Notes under the pieces: generated by a model
Told to the model about the DNA's origin: nothing
Database searches by the model: none
Seen by the model: the letters and a program-made list of their open reading frames with translations, nothing else
NCBI RefSeq assembly: GCF_003259955.1
Contig: NZ_QLMK01000001.1
Span: 186,001-250,000 of the forward strand
Source of the DNA: Falsochrobactrum ovis
Lineage (GTDB): Bacteria; Pseudomonadota; Alphaproteobacteria; Rhizobiales; Rhizobiaceae
DNA length: 64,000 nucleotides
Direction: 5' to 3'
Program-made: the position numbers and the translations under genes
Shown here: piece after piece, positions 32,316-40,901 of the stretch
Layout of the letters: each line of letters begins with the position of its first letter
Numbering within the stretch: position 1 is the first letter of the stretch

Positions 32316-32330
32316 TTAATTAATGGTTAA
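32316..32330. promoter_or_regulatory. CtrA-type box TTAA-N7-TTAA (distal, peptidase gene)
   Basis: TTAA (32316-32319), seven bases TTAATGG, TTAA (32327-32330). Read on the minus strand it begins TTAACCAT, the preferred form of the Caulobacter CtrA motif, and it lies just upstream of the candidate promoter. Confidence 0.72.
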
Positions 32331-32370
32331 CAAGGCAAAGGCGGTAAAAGCCTCGCATATTTTGAGTGGG

Positions 32371-32402
32371 TAAAATAAAAGCCACCGCAAAATTACGGTG
32401 GC
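32371..32402 (-). terminator. Intrinsic terminator after the rlpA-like gene
   Basis: GCCACCG (32381-32387) and CGGTGGC (32396-32402) pair around eight bases; on the minus strand TTTTATTTT follows. Confidence 0.88.
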
Positions 32403-32431
32403 CTATCAAATTCTTAATTTCATTTGCGAGA

Positions 32432-32788
32432 TCAGAGTAGTGTGTAGCAAACCTTGGTGTGACCGGCATTGATGAAGCCCAGACGCGATGCGGCACCTTT
32501 GGAAAGATCCAGAATACGGCCCTTAATGAAGGGTCCGCGATCATTGATGCGAACAACGATCGATTTGCCATTTTTCTGATTGGTAACTTTAATTTTGCTG
32601 CCAAGTGGCAAAGTGCGATGGGCGGCGGTAATCCCTGCTGGGTTCATGCGCTCGCCTGAGGCCGTGCGTGACGTCAAAGCGTACCAGGATGCGCCGCCGC
32701 AGCGCGCTGATTTTGCCTCAGCCACATTAACGGACGCAATACCCGTCGCGGCCACGGCGAGCAAAGCCATACGAAAATTAATATGCAT
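32432..32788 (-). CDS. RlpA-like double-psi beta-barrel protein, secreted
   Basis: The 118-residue protein has an N-terminal signal peptide ([14 protein letters not shown], ending near A-E-A at residue 25) and then the RlpA domain: G-x-A-S-W-Y, [17 protein letters not shown] and V-R-I-N-D-R-G-P-F. RlpA proteins bind or cleave denuded peptidoglycan strands. There is no lipobox and no SPOR domain, so this is a short soluble version. It ends with a terminator, and two perfect palindromes lie upstream. Confidence 0.9.
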   Translation of the reverse strand: MHINFRMALLAVAATGIASVNVAEAKSARCGGASWYALTSRTASGERMNPAGITAAHRTLPLGSKIKVTNQKNGKSIVVRINDRGPFIKGRILDLSKGAASRLGFINAGHTKVCYTLL

Positions 32789-32845
32789 GCCATTTCCATG
32801 ATTGTTTGAGGATGCGTGTCCGTTCCGTAAGAAAAGACGAGAGCC

Positions 32846-32860
32846 ATTTGGAATCCAAAT
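32846..32860. repeat. Perfect 15-base palindrome, possible operator
   Basis: ATTTGGA and TCCAAAT flank one base. It lies about 58-72 bases upstream of the rlpA-like start codon, in the expected leader or promoter region. Confidence 0.6.
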
Positions 32861-32918
32861 ACGGCCCTAACGTGATGGAAATGAGAAGATTGCAGGGTAT
32901 AAATCAATATAGGCAGGG

Positions 32919-32932
32919 AGGAAATATTTCCT
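32919..32932. repeat. Perfect 14-base palindrome, possible operator
   Basis: AGGAAATATTTCCT is fully self-complementary. It lies about 131-144 bases upstream of the rlpA-like start codon. Confidence 0.6.
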
Positions 32933-32998
32933 ACACTCTCAATTCTATGAGAATATATTGCATCATTTATTTATTATATTCCTGAGAGGAGTATTTTA

Positions 32999-33383
32999 TT
33001 ATGCGCTTTCCAAGCTATTCTTAATGTTGTTGCAGGGCTGTCCCTTGAGCTCCATAGAGTTATGATGCCGTTCAGCAGTAAAATCGTCGCTGGAAACTTT
33101 ATTTAAGATGGACGGAGGGAGAATCTCTATTTCAGAGATAGACTTAACCGCCTCTGCCAAAGTTGAAAAATTAAGGCTTTTAAGCGCCATTTCGCAACTT
33201 TAAATTGAGCATAATCGCGGCTGCCTGTTTGTTGACATAAGGTTGATCAGGCCAGCTATGCAGGAATTCCACAATTCTGCTATGCTGGGATGCGCTTAAA
33301 TTCAGAAATCTATGCTGGGTCAACTTTGCCGGGACAACTTTGAAAGATAAGCCTCTTCCACAAAAGCCGCACACTTTGCCCAT
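32999..33383 (-). pseudogene. Possible remnant of a small regulator gene (two frames)
   Basis: Two minus-strand frames overlap by 11 bases in different phase (33383-33180 and 33190-32999). Joined, the residues read like a decayed LuxR-type helix-turn-helix: L-S-A-S-Q-H-S-R-I-V, then N-K-Q-A-A-A-I-M-L-N-L-K-L-R and, in the other frame, L-K-S-L-N-F-S-T-L-A-E-A-V. No clear ribosome binding site is seen and the upstream end overlaps the DUF454 gene. This is a weak call; it may be chance. Confidence 0.2.
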
Positions 33384-33738
33384 GCGTGTTTTTTACCTTT
33401 GTTTGGGGTTTATTATGGTGGCGCTCGGTATCATTGGCGCTGTGTTGCCCGTCATGCCGACCACAATCTTTTTGATTCTTGCTGCATGGTGTTTTGCGCG
33501 TTCCTCGCCAAAGCTTGAGGCGCGATTATTGTCTCATCCACAATTTGGGCCATTGATCATCAAATGGCGAGAGCGCGGCGCTATTTCGCCGCGGGTCAAA
33601 CTCTATGCCTGCGCTGGCATGCTATTTGGATATTGTCTCTTTTTCTGGACCACGCAGCCTAAATTGTGGCTCGCAACTGCGGTCGCGATCTTTATGCTTT
33701 GCTCGGCCATCTATGTGCTGACCCGCCCTTCCGATTAA
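33340..33738 (+). CDS. DUF454 (YbaN-type) inner membrane protein
   Basis: The 132-residue protein has membrane segments at about 15-45 and 85-130 and the family pattern G-I-I-G-A-V-L-P-V-M-P-T-T-I-F-L-I-L-A-A. The middle part (S-S-P-K-L-E-A-R-L-L-S-H-P-Q-F-G-P-L) is the conserved cytoplasmic loop. Function of the family is unknown. The start used is TTG at 33340, with GGGA about six bases upstream; ATG at 33382 is possible but lacks a binding site. A small inverted repeat (AATCCAT and ATGGATT) follows the stop. Confidence 0.85.
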   Translation: MKDKPLPQKPHTLPMRVFYLCLGFIMVALGIIGAVLPVMPTTIFLILAAWCFARSSPKLEARLLSHPQFGPLIIKWRERGAISPRVKLYACAGMLFGYCLFFWTTQPKLWLATAVAIFMLCSAIYVLTRPSD

Positions 33739-33791
33739 TCCATAACTATGGATTGTTACGGTTTGGTGGGTAAAGACCCTGTGATACAAAG

Positions 33792-33809
33792 CTGTAACAT
33801 TACTGTCAT
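33792..33809 (+). promoter_or_regulatory. Pho box of the pst operon
   Basis: Two PhoB half-sites, CTGTAAC (33792-33798) and CTGTCAT (33803-33809), are 11 bases apart, the spacing PhoB needs. A TATA-rich -10 (TATAGA near 33820) follows about ten bases on, the layout of PhoB-activated promoters. The pstS start is 77 bases downstream. Confidence 0.85.
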
Positions 33810-33885
33810 ATGAATGTTATATAGAGCGCGTAGACGACGACTGACGCTTAATGTCATATGTCTTTTACAGCAGGAGCTATCGCTC

Positions 33886-34932
33886 ATGAACAAGATGATT
33901 TCCTCGACCGCGGCGCTTGCAATAGCTGCAGTTCTGTCGGTTTCCGCGGCTCAGGCGCGCGACCAGATCCAGGTGTCCGGTTCTTCAACCGTTCTGCCCT
34001 ATGCCAAGATCGTCGCCGAGACTTTCGGTGAAACCTATCCAGACTTCAAAACCCCGGTCATCGAATCGGGCGGTTCTGGCGCTGGCATCAAGGAATTCTG
34101 CCGTGGTGTTGGTGAAGCGACCATTGATATCGCCAATGCATCACGCGCCATGAAAGATTCCGAACTCCAGTCCTGTATTGACGCAGGCGTCAAGGATGTG
34201 CAGGAAGTGCGTTTTGGCTATGACGGCATCGTTTTTGCGACCGCCGCAAATGGTCCTGACTGGAAGCTTAAGCCGGTCGATCTCTATCAGGCTCTTGCTG
34301 CCAAAGTGATTGTTGACGGCAAGCTGGTCGACAATCCATACACCAAGTGGAATGAGGTTAACGCCGATCTGCCAGATTGGGATATTGCGGCCTATATTCC
34401 AGGCGAAAAACACGGTACTCGCGAAGTTTTCGAAGAAAAGGTTCTTGCCGAAGGCTGCAAATCCTCGGGTGCTCTCGATGCGATTAAGGCAACTGGACTG
34501 GACGACAAGGCAGCCGCAGCGGCTTGTATTGCAGTTCGTAAAGACGGCAAAGCCGTTGATATTGATGGCGATTACAGCGAAACGCTGGCGCGTATCGAAT
34601 CCAACAAAACCGGCGTTGGTGTTTTCGGTCTCTATTTCTACGAAAACAATGCAGACAAGTTGAGGGTTGCTAGCGTCAATGACGTAACACCAACGGCAGA
34701 AGCGGTTGCAACTGGTGAATATCCGATTTCTCGCCCGCTCTTTTTCTATGTAAAAAAGGCGCATCTGGGCGTTATCCCAGGGCTGAAGGAATATGTTGAT
34801 TTCTTCCTCTCTGAGCAGATGGTTGGTCCCGATGGTCCTCTAGCCGAATATGGACTTGTTCCATCGCCGGATGCCGAGCGTGAAGAACAGCGTGTGAGCT
34901 TTACGGAAGGTAAAGTGCTGGCGGCTGAGTAA
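33886..34932 (+). CDS. pstS: Phosphate ABC transporter, periplasmic phosphate-binding protein
   Basis: The 348-residue protein has a signal peptide ending near A-Q-A (residue 21) and the mature start R-D-Q-I-Q-V-S-G-S-S-T-V-L-P-Y, whose S-G-S-S-T loop binds phosphate; E-S-G-G-S-G-A-G-I follows. It delivers phosphate to PstCAB. CAGGAG lies about ten bases before the ATG; a longer frame from 33814 runs through the promoter. A terminator-like hairpin after the gene probably makes PstS more abundant than the membrane subunits. Confidence 0.97.
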   Translation: MNKMISSTAALAIAAVLSVSAAQARDQIQVSGSSTVLPYAKIVAETFGETYPDFKTPVIESGGSGAGIKEFCRGVGEATIDIANASRAMKDSELQSCIDAGVKDVQEVRFGYDGIVFATAANGPDWKLKPVDLYQALAAKVIVDGKLVDNPYTKWNEVNADLPDWDIAAYIPGEKHGTREVFEEKVLAEGCKSSGALDAIKATGLDDKAAAAACIAVRKDGKAVDIDGDYSETLARIESNKTGVGVFGLYFYENNADKLRVASVNDVTPTAEAVATGEYPISRPLFFYVKKAHLGVIPGLKEYVDFFLSEQMVGPDGPLAEYGLVPSPDAEREEQRVSFTEGKVLAAE

Positions 34933-34944
34933 TTATGATTGCGG

Positions 34945-34983
34945 GAATGCGGGGAGAACAGCCCTTCCCGCATTCTCTTTTTT
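34945..34983 (+). terminator. Terminator (probably partial) between pstS and pstC
   Basis: GAATGCGGG (34945-34953) and CCCGCATTC (34967-34975) form a perfect stem followed by TCTTTTTT. Downstream pst genes lack an obvious promoter, so it is likely leaky. Confidence 0.88.
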
Positions 34984-35069
34984 GCAATGCTTCGATATAA
35001 GGCGCGCAATTCGGGATTGAGTCCGCCAATTGGGCCAGCCCTTTCATTCTGGACAACCGGGGAAATCGA

Positions 35070-36563
35070 ATGTCCTTCTTTCTGGTTCTCATCAGTGTCG
35101 TCGCCATCGCGCTGATCGGTTTTTTTATCGGGCGGCAGCGCGCAGTCTCGCTCGATAGATCGCAGCCCACAACCAGTGCTTCCCCAAGGCGAGAAAAAAT
35201 GCATTCTCGCCCGCACTATCACGGCTGGTGGGTGTTTCTTGTCTCGGCTCTGCCAGCAATTCTGTTTTTGGTGGTGTGGACTGTCGGCTCCACGATTTAT
35301 CTGGATCAAACCGCTTCTTCGCGCTTGCCACAAGCAGTGGAGGAAAGCACCTCATTTAGTCGCAGCCTTCAGCTAAGCATGGTTCAAGGGCTGGCAGCCG
35401 GGCTTGATCGCCTCACACCGGAAGAGATCGAAACTTTTCCGCAAACCTATCAAGAAGCGCGCCAAATTTTGGGTGATAAGGGTGTTGCACTTGCGACCGA
35501 GGGTCAGGATTATATGGTCCCGATCGCGCTTTTCATCCACGAAGCTGATCGATTTCTGAAAACCATTGGCATGGTCTTGGCGCTGGTTATCGCCGTTACC
35601 GGTGCCATTTTTGGCCTTTCAGGCATTAGCCATCGCAAGCGAGCCCGCAATAATGTCGAGCGCGTCGTGCTTTGGGGGCTGATCGCTGCCTCAGCAATCG
35701 CAATATTGACGACCATCGGCATTATTTTCTCGATGCTGTTTCAAACCATCAGCTTTTTCAAGTCGATACACCCGATGGATTTCCTGTTTGGAACCGTTTG
35801 GGATCCGCGCTTTGCAGCAGCAGGATCTGGCGGCGAGGTCGGGCAATTCGGCCTTATACCGCTATTGGCGGGTACACTTTATATTGCATTTGTGGCAATG
35901 CTTTTTGCGGTGCCGGTGGGACTGTTTTCTGCAATTTATATGGCGGAATATGCGTCTCCCAGAGTGCGCGCCATCATCAAGCCGGTGCTGGAATTGCTGG
36001 CAGGCATCCCGACAATCGTTTACGGTTTTTTCGCGCTGGTCGCAGTCGGACCTTTCTTACGCGACCTTTCTGCCGCAATAGCCGGCGGCCAAGGTTTCAT
36101 CATGGCGCAAAGCGTTCTGACTGCGGGTCTGGTGATGGGTGTCATGCTCATTCCGTTCGTTTCTTCTTTGTCTGACGATATTATCACGGCCGTGCCCAGC
36201 TCGTTGCGCGATGGTTCGCTCGGCCTTGGTGCCACCCGTTCCGAGACGGTTAAACGCGTGGTCTTGCCCGCTGCCTTGCCGGGAATCGTCGGCGCTCTTC
36301 TGATGACCGCCTCGCGCGCAATTGGCGAAACAATGATCGTTGTGCTGGCGGCGGGCGTTGCAGCGCGCCTGACGATCAATCCGTTTGAAGCCATGACCAC
36401 AATCACTGTCAAAATCGTCAATCAGCTCACCGGCGATCTGGAATTTAACTCTCCCCAGACGCTGGTTGCTTTCGCATTGGGTATCACGCTGTTTGTGCTC
36501 ACATTGCTGATGAATATTTTTGCGCTCTATATCGTTCGTAAATATCGGGAGCAGTACGACTAA
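35070..36563 (+). CDS. pstC: Phosphate ABC transporter permease PstC
   Basis: The 497-residue permease is much longer than the 319-residue E. coli protein. The C-terminal half (about 270-495) is the normal six-helix domain with the EAA loop (D-G-S-L-G-L-G-A-T-R-S-E-T). The extra N-terminal part has membrane spans at about 1-20, 52-78 and 165-190 and a periplasmic stretch between, as in the DUF3708 region of proteobacterial PstC. The stop overlaps the pstA start (TAATG). Confidence 0.95.
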   Translation: MSFFLVLISVVAIALIGFFIGRQRAVSLDRSQPTTSASPRREKMHSRPHYHGWWVFLVSALPAILFLVVWTVGSTIYLDQTASSRLPQAVEESTSFSRSLQLSMVQGLAAGLDRLTPEEIETFPQTYQEARQILGDKGVALATEGQDYMVPIALFIHEADRFLKTIGMVLALVIAVTGAIFGLSGISHRKRARNNVERVVLWGLIAASAIAILTTIGIIFSMLFQTISFFKSIHPMDFLFGTVWDPRFAAAGSGGEVGQFGLIPLLAGTLYIAFVAMLFAVPVGLFSAIYMAEYASPRVRAIIKPVLELLAGIPTIVYGFFALVAVGPFLRDLSAAIAGGQGFIMAQSVLTAGLVMGVMLIPFVSSLSDDIITAVPSSLRDGSLGLGATRSETVKRVVLPAALPGIVGALLMTASRAIGETMIVVLAAGVAARLTINPFEAMTTITVKIVNQLTGDLEFNSPQTLVAFALGITLFVLTLLMNIFALYIVRKYREQYD

Positions 36564-37879
36564 TGACCGATGTGACCTCTACTGCTGCTGGCTCATCCGC
36601 ACGGCCACAGCGCCGCGATATCGGATTAAAGCGTCGCTACGCTGCCGAACGCCGCTTCCGCCTTTATGGGATTATCGCCATCTCCATTGGCGTCTTCTTT
36701 CTCTGCGCTTTGCTATTTTCGGTTTTCTCCAAAGGCTATACGGCTTTCTGGCAGACGACGATCTATCTTCCGGTAGAACTGAGCGAGCAGGTTATCGACC
36801 CTTCAAACAAGCGCGAAACGGATCCCAATGTTCTCATTACCGCCAATTATCCGCAATTGGTGCGCGATGCGCTGGCTGAAAAGCTCGGTGTCGAGAAAAA
36901 GGATCGCGTGGCAATGCGCGAGCTCGGCCGGATTTATTCCGATGGCGTTCGCGTTCAGCTTCGTGAAATGATCATGAACGATCCATCATTGATCGGAACC
37001 ACTCAGACCATTCCGGTTCTGGCCGGTGCTGATGTCGATTCTGCGTTTAAAGGGCAGATTGATCTGACGGTTGCTGAAGCCAATCGAAAAATATCTGATC
37101 GCCAGATCGGCTGGATGAAACATCTATCTGAAGAAGGCTTGATGAAACTGGCTTTCAACAAAGGTCTCTTTACCTTTGGTGCCTCAAGCCGACCGGAAAC
37201 CTCTGGACTTGGCGTCGCTTTGCTTGGTTCACTTTATATGATGCTAATTGTTCTGGTGCTGGCACTGCCAATCGGCGTGGCCTCTTCCATTTATCTGGAA
37301 GAATTTGCCAAAAAGAACCGTTTCACCGATCTGATCGAAGTCAATATTAATAATTTGGCAGCGGTGCCTTCTATTGTGTTTGGTCTTTTGGGGCTGGCGG
37401 TCTTTATCAATTTCATGGGCTTGCCGCGTTCTGCCTCCATTGTAGGCGGTTTGGTGCTGACGCTGATGACATTGCCCACCATCATTATTGCGACCCGTTC
37501 CGCATTGCGTGCTGTTCCACCCTCAATCCGGGCTGCAGCTTTGGGACTGGGCGCTTCAAAAACTCAAATGGTTTTCCATCATGTTTTGCCACTGGCCGCA
37601 CCCGGTATTCTAACGGGTACGATTATCGGATTGGCGCAGGCCCTGGGCGAAACTGCACCCTTGCTGCTGATCGGCATGGTGGCTTTTGTTGCCAATGTAC
37701 CCTCCACCCCCATGGATCCAGCCACCGCATTACCGGTACAGATATTCATGTGGGCCAATGAGGCAGAACGAGCCTTTGTAGAACGCACATCGGGCGCTAT
37801 TATCGTCCTGCTTCTGTTTCTGGCCGTGATGAATATTGCCGCAATCATTCTGCGCCGCCGTTTTGAGCGCCGCTGGTAA
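36563..37879 (+). CDS. pstA: Phosphate ABC transporter permease PstA
   Basis: The 438-residue protein has one membrane span at about 35-60, then a soluble insertion of roughly 150 residues (the DUF3333 region of proteobacterial PstA), then the transport domain (about 215-435) with the EAA loop [11 protein letters not shown]. With PstC it forms the phosphate channel in the inner membrane. The start overlaps the pstC stop by one base. Confidence 0.95.
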   Translation: MTDVTSTAAGSSARPQRRDIGLKRRYAAERRFRLYGIIAISIGVFFLCALLFSVFSKGYTAFWQTTIYLPVELSEQVIDPSNKRETDPNVLITANYPQLVRDALAEKLGVEKKDRVAMRELGRIYSDGVRVQLREMIMNDPSLIGTTQTIPVLAGADVDSAFKGQIDLTVAEANRKISDRQIGWMKHLSEEGLMKLAFNKGLFTFGASSRPETSGLGVALLGSLYMMLIVLVLALPIGVASSIYLEEFAKKNRFTDLIEVNINNLAAVPSIVFGLLGLAVFINFMGLPRSASIVGGLVLTLMTLPTIIIATRSALRAVPPSIRAAALGLGASKTQMVFHHVLPLAAPGILTGTIIGLAQALGETAPLLLIGMVAFVANVPSTPMDPATALPVQIFMWANEAERAFVERTSGAIIVLLLFLAVMNIAAIILRRRFERRW

Positions 37880-37893
37880 ACGGGAGAGAAACG

Positions 37894-38715
37894 ATGAATC
37901 TGATGACAGAACGATCTCTCGAAAAAGCCGTAGGAGACAAGATGAACGCCAATGCCCATGCAATAAAAATGCGCGGCGAAAAGGTCAGTGTATTTTATGG
38001 CGATAAGCAGGCCCTGTTTGATGTGGATCTGGAGATCCCCGAAAAGATGGTAACCGCACTTATCGGGCCATCGGGCTGCGGCAAGTCCACCTTTTTACGA
38101 TCGCTCAATCGTATGAATGATACGATTGAAAACTGTCGTGTTGGCGGACTGATAACGCTTGATGATGAGGATATTTACGATCCCAAAATCGACGTGGTCG
38201 AACTGCGTGCGCGTGTCGGTATGGTGTTTCAGAAGCCTAATCCATTTCCGAAATCAATTTTTGAAAATGTGGCCTATGGTCCGCGTATTCATGGATTGGC
38301 CCGCTCGCGTTCAGAGCTTGAGGAAATCGTCGTCACCAGCCTGAAAAAGGCAAGCCTCTTCGAAGAAGTTAAGGACCGGTTGCACGATGCGGGAACCGGC
38401 CTTTCTGGGGGCCAGCAGCAGCGGCTTTGCATTGCACGCGCAATTGCTGTCAGCCCCGAAGTCATCCTGATGGACGAACCCTGTTCGGCACTTGATCCGA
38501 TTGCAACCGCAAAGGTTGAAGAGCTGATTGATGAATTGCGTCAGAACTATACGATTGTGATCGTGACCCACTCAATGCAGCAGGCAGCACGCGTTTCTCA
38601 GCGCACCGCCATGTTCCATCTGGGAAATCTGGTCGAAGTCGGGGATACTGACAACATATTTACCGCTCCCACCGAAAAGCGCACCCAGGATTATATTACT
38701 GGCCGCTTTGGCTAG
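37894..38715 (+). CDS. pstB: Phosphate ABC transporter ATP-binding protein
   Basis: The 273-residue ATPase has Walker [11 protein letters not shown]-loop Q-K-P-N-P-F-P, signature L-S-G-G-Q-Q-Q-R and Walker B V-I-L-M-D-E-P followed by the H-loop V-T-H-S. The Q-K-P-N-P-F motif marks PstB. It powers phosphate import and, with PhoU, takes part in signalling phosphate status. It is 14 bases after pstA with GGGAGAG upstream. Confidence 0.98.
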   Translation: MNLMTERSLEKAVGDKMNANAHAIKMRGEKVSVFYGDKQALFDVDLEIPEKMVTALIGPSGCGKSTFLRSLNRMNDTIENCRVGGLITLDDEDIYDPKIDVVELRARVGMVFQKPNPFPKSIFENVAYGPRIHGLARSRSELEEIVVTSLKKASLFEEVKDRLHDAGTGLSGGQQQRLCIARAIAVSPEVILMDEPCSALDPIATAKVEELIDELRQNYTIVIVTHSMQQAARVSQRTAMFHLGNLVEVGDTDNIFTAPTEKRTQDYITGRFG

Positions 38716-38805
38716 TGATAGGGCCGCAATTGCAGCTGCAAGGCGGCTGCAACGGGATTGAACAATAATTGCGGCATTCCCGCAATCTTGATTACGAGGT
38801 TCATC

Positions 38806-39528
38806 ATGTCGTCACAGCATACTGTTCGCTCTTATGATGAGGAGCTAAAGTTCCTTACCCACAAGATTGCTGAAATGGGCGGCCATGCCGAACGCATGGT
38901 CGAACAATCCGTGGCCGCAATTATCAATGCCGACAAAGCCTTGGCCCAACGTGTTGTGTCCGACGATCTTATCCTTGATGCCGGTGAGCGCGAAATCGAT
39001 GATAAGGCCGTTATGATCATCGCAAAGCGTCAGCCAATGGCGGTGGATCTGCGCGAAATCATCGGCGCGATTCGCATTTCGGCTGATCTTGAGCGGGTCG
39101 GAGATCTGGGCAAGAACATTGCCAAGCGTGTGGCAGCGGTTTCGGAATCCCGTCAGCCTGTAAAACTTTATCGCGGACTTGAAACGCTTGCCGAACTTGC
39201 GCTTACCCAGCTCAAAGATGTTCTGGATGCATATGCCTCGCGTTCTGTGCAGCAGATTAATATTGTGCGTGACCGCGATGATGAAATCGACGCCATGTAT
39301 ACGTCGCTGTTCCGCGAGCTGCTGACCTATATGATGGAAGATCCGCGCAATATCTCAGCTTGTACGCATCTATTATTCTGCGCCAAGAATATTGAGCGCA
39401 TTGGTGATCATGCCACCAATATTGCCGAGACGGTTTACTACATCGTCACCGGCATGCAAATGCCAGCGGAGCGGCCAAAAGAAGACCTTAGCCACGGTAT
39501 CGTCGTGGACGAAGCACGCAAACCTTAA
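38806..39528 (+). CDS. phoU: Phosphate-signalling protein PhoU
   Basis: The 240-residue all-helical protein has two PhoU repeats, each with an E/D-x-x-x-D motif (R-I-S-A-D-L-E-R-V-G-D-L and K-N-I-E-R-I-G-D-H). It couples PstSCAB activity to the PhoR-PhoB pair and represses the regulon when phosphate is ample. The ATG at 38806 has GAGGT upstream; an earlier frame start adds 16 unsupported residues. Confidence 0.97.
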   Translation: MSSQHTVRSYDEELKFLTHKIAEMGGHAERMVEQSVAAIINADKALAQRVVSDDLILDAGEREIDDKAVMIIAKRQPMAVDLREIIGAIRISADLERVGDLGKNIAKRVAAVSESRQPVKLYRGLETLAELALTQLKDVLDAYASRSVQQINIVRDRDDEIDAMYTSLFRELLTYMMEDPRNISACTHLLFCAKNIERIGDHATNIAETVYYIVTGMQMPAERPKEDLSHGIVVDEARKP

Positions 39529-39630
39529 ACCAAACCGGTTTTGACCGGACAGTATTGAAATACGCGGCGGCGCGCCGTCGAAGGGATTTTTGCATCCTGC
39601 GTTCAGCCGGAATTAGACAGGAAATTAGCA

Positions 39631-40317
39631 ATGGCGCAAGCACCAAGAATAGCAGTAGTGGAAGATGAAGAAGCGCTGAGCGAATTGCTGCGCTATAATC
39701 TTGAGGCTGAAGGCTATCAGGTTACCGCGATTATGCGTGGCGATGAAGCTGAGCTTGAACTGCGTGAAAATGTGCCTGATCTTCTGATTCTCGATTGGAT
39801 GCTGCCTGGAGTTTCTGGAATTGAGCTTTGCCGCCGTCTGCGACAATGGCCTGAAACCGAACGACTGCCCATTATAATGCTCACCGCTCGCGGCGAGGAA
39901 AGCGAACGTGTGCGCGGGCTAAGCGTGGGGGCAGATGATTATGTCGTAAAGCCGTTTTCTACGCCTGAACTCCTCGCCCGCGTTAAAGCCACGCTAAGAC
40001 GCGCTAATCCCAGCATTCTCTCGCATATCCTCAAAGTGGGTGATCTCGTTCTTGATCGCCAGCAGCACCGTGTTTACCGGCAGGAAACGGAAGTCCGTCT
40101 GGGACCAACCGAGTTTCGCTTGCTTGAATATTTTATGATGTCGCCGGGGCGTGTTTTCTCTCGCAGCCAGCTTTTAGATGGCGTCTGGGGTCCGGATATT
40201 TATGTCGATGATCGAACGGTTGATGTCCATGTCGGACGTTTGCGAAAAGCAATTAATATCAACCGTGCACCGGATCCGATCCGAACCGTGCGGGGCGCAG
40301 GTTATTCTTTTGGCTGA
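39631..40317 (+). CDS. phoB: Phosphate regulon response regulator PhoB
   Basis: The 228-residue OmpR-type regulator has a receiver domain (acidic pair in V-V-E-D-E, phospho-acceptor Asp in L-I-L-D-W-M-L-P-G, Lys in V-K-P-F) and a winged-helix DNA-binding domain (about 130-228) ending R-T-V-R-G-A-G-Y-S-F-G. It activates promoters with Pho boxes, including the one before pstS. The start has AGGAAA nine bases upstream. The usual partner kinase gene phoR is not in this cluster. Confidence 0.97.
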   Translation: MAQAPRIAVVEDEEALSELLRYNLEAEGYQVTAIMRGDEAELELRENVPDLLILDWMLPGVSGIELCRRLRQWPETERLPIIMLTARGEESERVRGLSVGADDYVVKPFSTPELLARVKATLRRANPSILSHILKVGDLVLDRQQHRVYRQETEVRLGPTEFRLLEYFMMSPGRVFSRSQLLDGVWGPDIYVDDRTVDVHVGRLRKAININRAPDPIRTVRGAGYSFG

Positions 40318-40338
40318 GCTGAAATTTATATCTCGATT

Positions 40339-40364
40339 AAAAGCCGCTTTTGAGCGGCTTTTTT
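40339..40364 (+). terminator. Intrinsic terminator after phoB
   Basis: AAAAGCCGCT pairs with AGCGGCTTTT around TTTG, with more T residues after it; it closes the pst operon. Confidence 0.93.
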
Positions 40365-40901
40365 GATGCCGTTATCGCGCCCGATTCGCAAGCAATCAGC
40401 GAATTCAGGGTGAAAACAGCGGATATCACGCTTTGTTACTCCCCGACAGCTAGATTTGAACGTGACATTTTACCGGGGCGATAAAAAGCAAAATTGAAGC
40501 CTTCCCGTCGAATTAACAAAGCATTTTTCATTTTTGGAAAACACTCGTGAGGCACGGCTCATAATAATTCAATTAAGGCAAGTTTTGTTTCTTTCGAAAT
40601 CAAACACTTATAGAAAAGCCAAAGTATATTTATTGTTTATTAACCTCTTTAGGTTGATGAAAAGGTTAAAATACTCTTAACATCGACACATCAAAAATTC
40701 TCTGCTCAGTATTTTAGAGGGTCGGCAAATTTGACCACCCGCCTTTATTTGGCCTAAAAATTCCAAAATCTTTGAGCGCATTAGATTGAGCGACAGCTTT
40801 TCGCAAAGCCGCTCATGGCCTTGCATATTGCAACCATTTCGACGCGCCGTCGCAAATACGGTGCAAAACTTTTGAGACCTGACAATGAGGCAGAGCTGCT
40901 G
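40365..40901. other. Long AT-rich region before the cell-wall hydrolase gene
   Basis: About 540 bases without a supported gene. It holds an inverted repeat AACCT-CTTT-AGGTT (40642-40655) and, just after, a perfect TTAA-N7-TTAA box (40666-40680). No convincing -35/-10 pair could be fixed. An in-frame ATG at 40815 could extend the hydrolase, but the lipoprotein signal argues against it. Confidence 0.5.
40666..40680. promoter_or_regulatory. CtrA-type box TTAA-N7-TTAA upstream of the cell-wall hydrolase gene
   Basis: TTAA (40666-40669), seven bases AATACTC, TTAA (40677-40680) followed by C, the exact consensus TTAA-N7-TTAAC. It lies about 220 bases before the chosen start codon. Confidence 0.68.

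Larger units (their letters stand above)
32789..32998. other. Upstream region of the rlpA-like gene
   Basis: An AT-rich stretch with two perfect palindromes (listed separately). A weak minus-strand pair TTGATT-N17-TCATTT (32907 to 32879) could be the promoter. No gene is seen. Confidence 0.4.

Noticed and set aside
33001-33024. A seven-codon frame after GAGAGGAG
   Set aside because: The spacing is long and the peptide too short to support as a gene.
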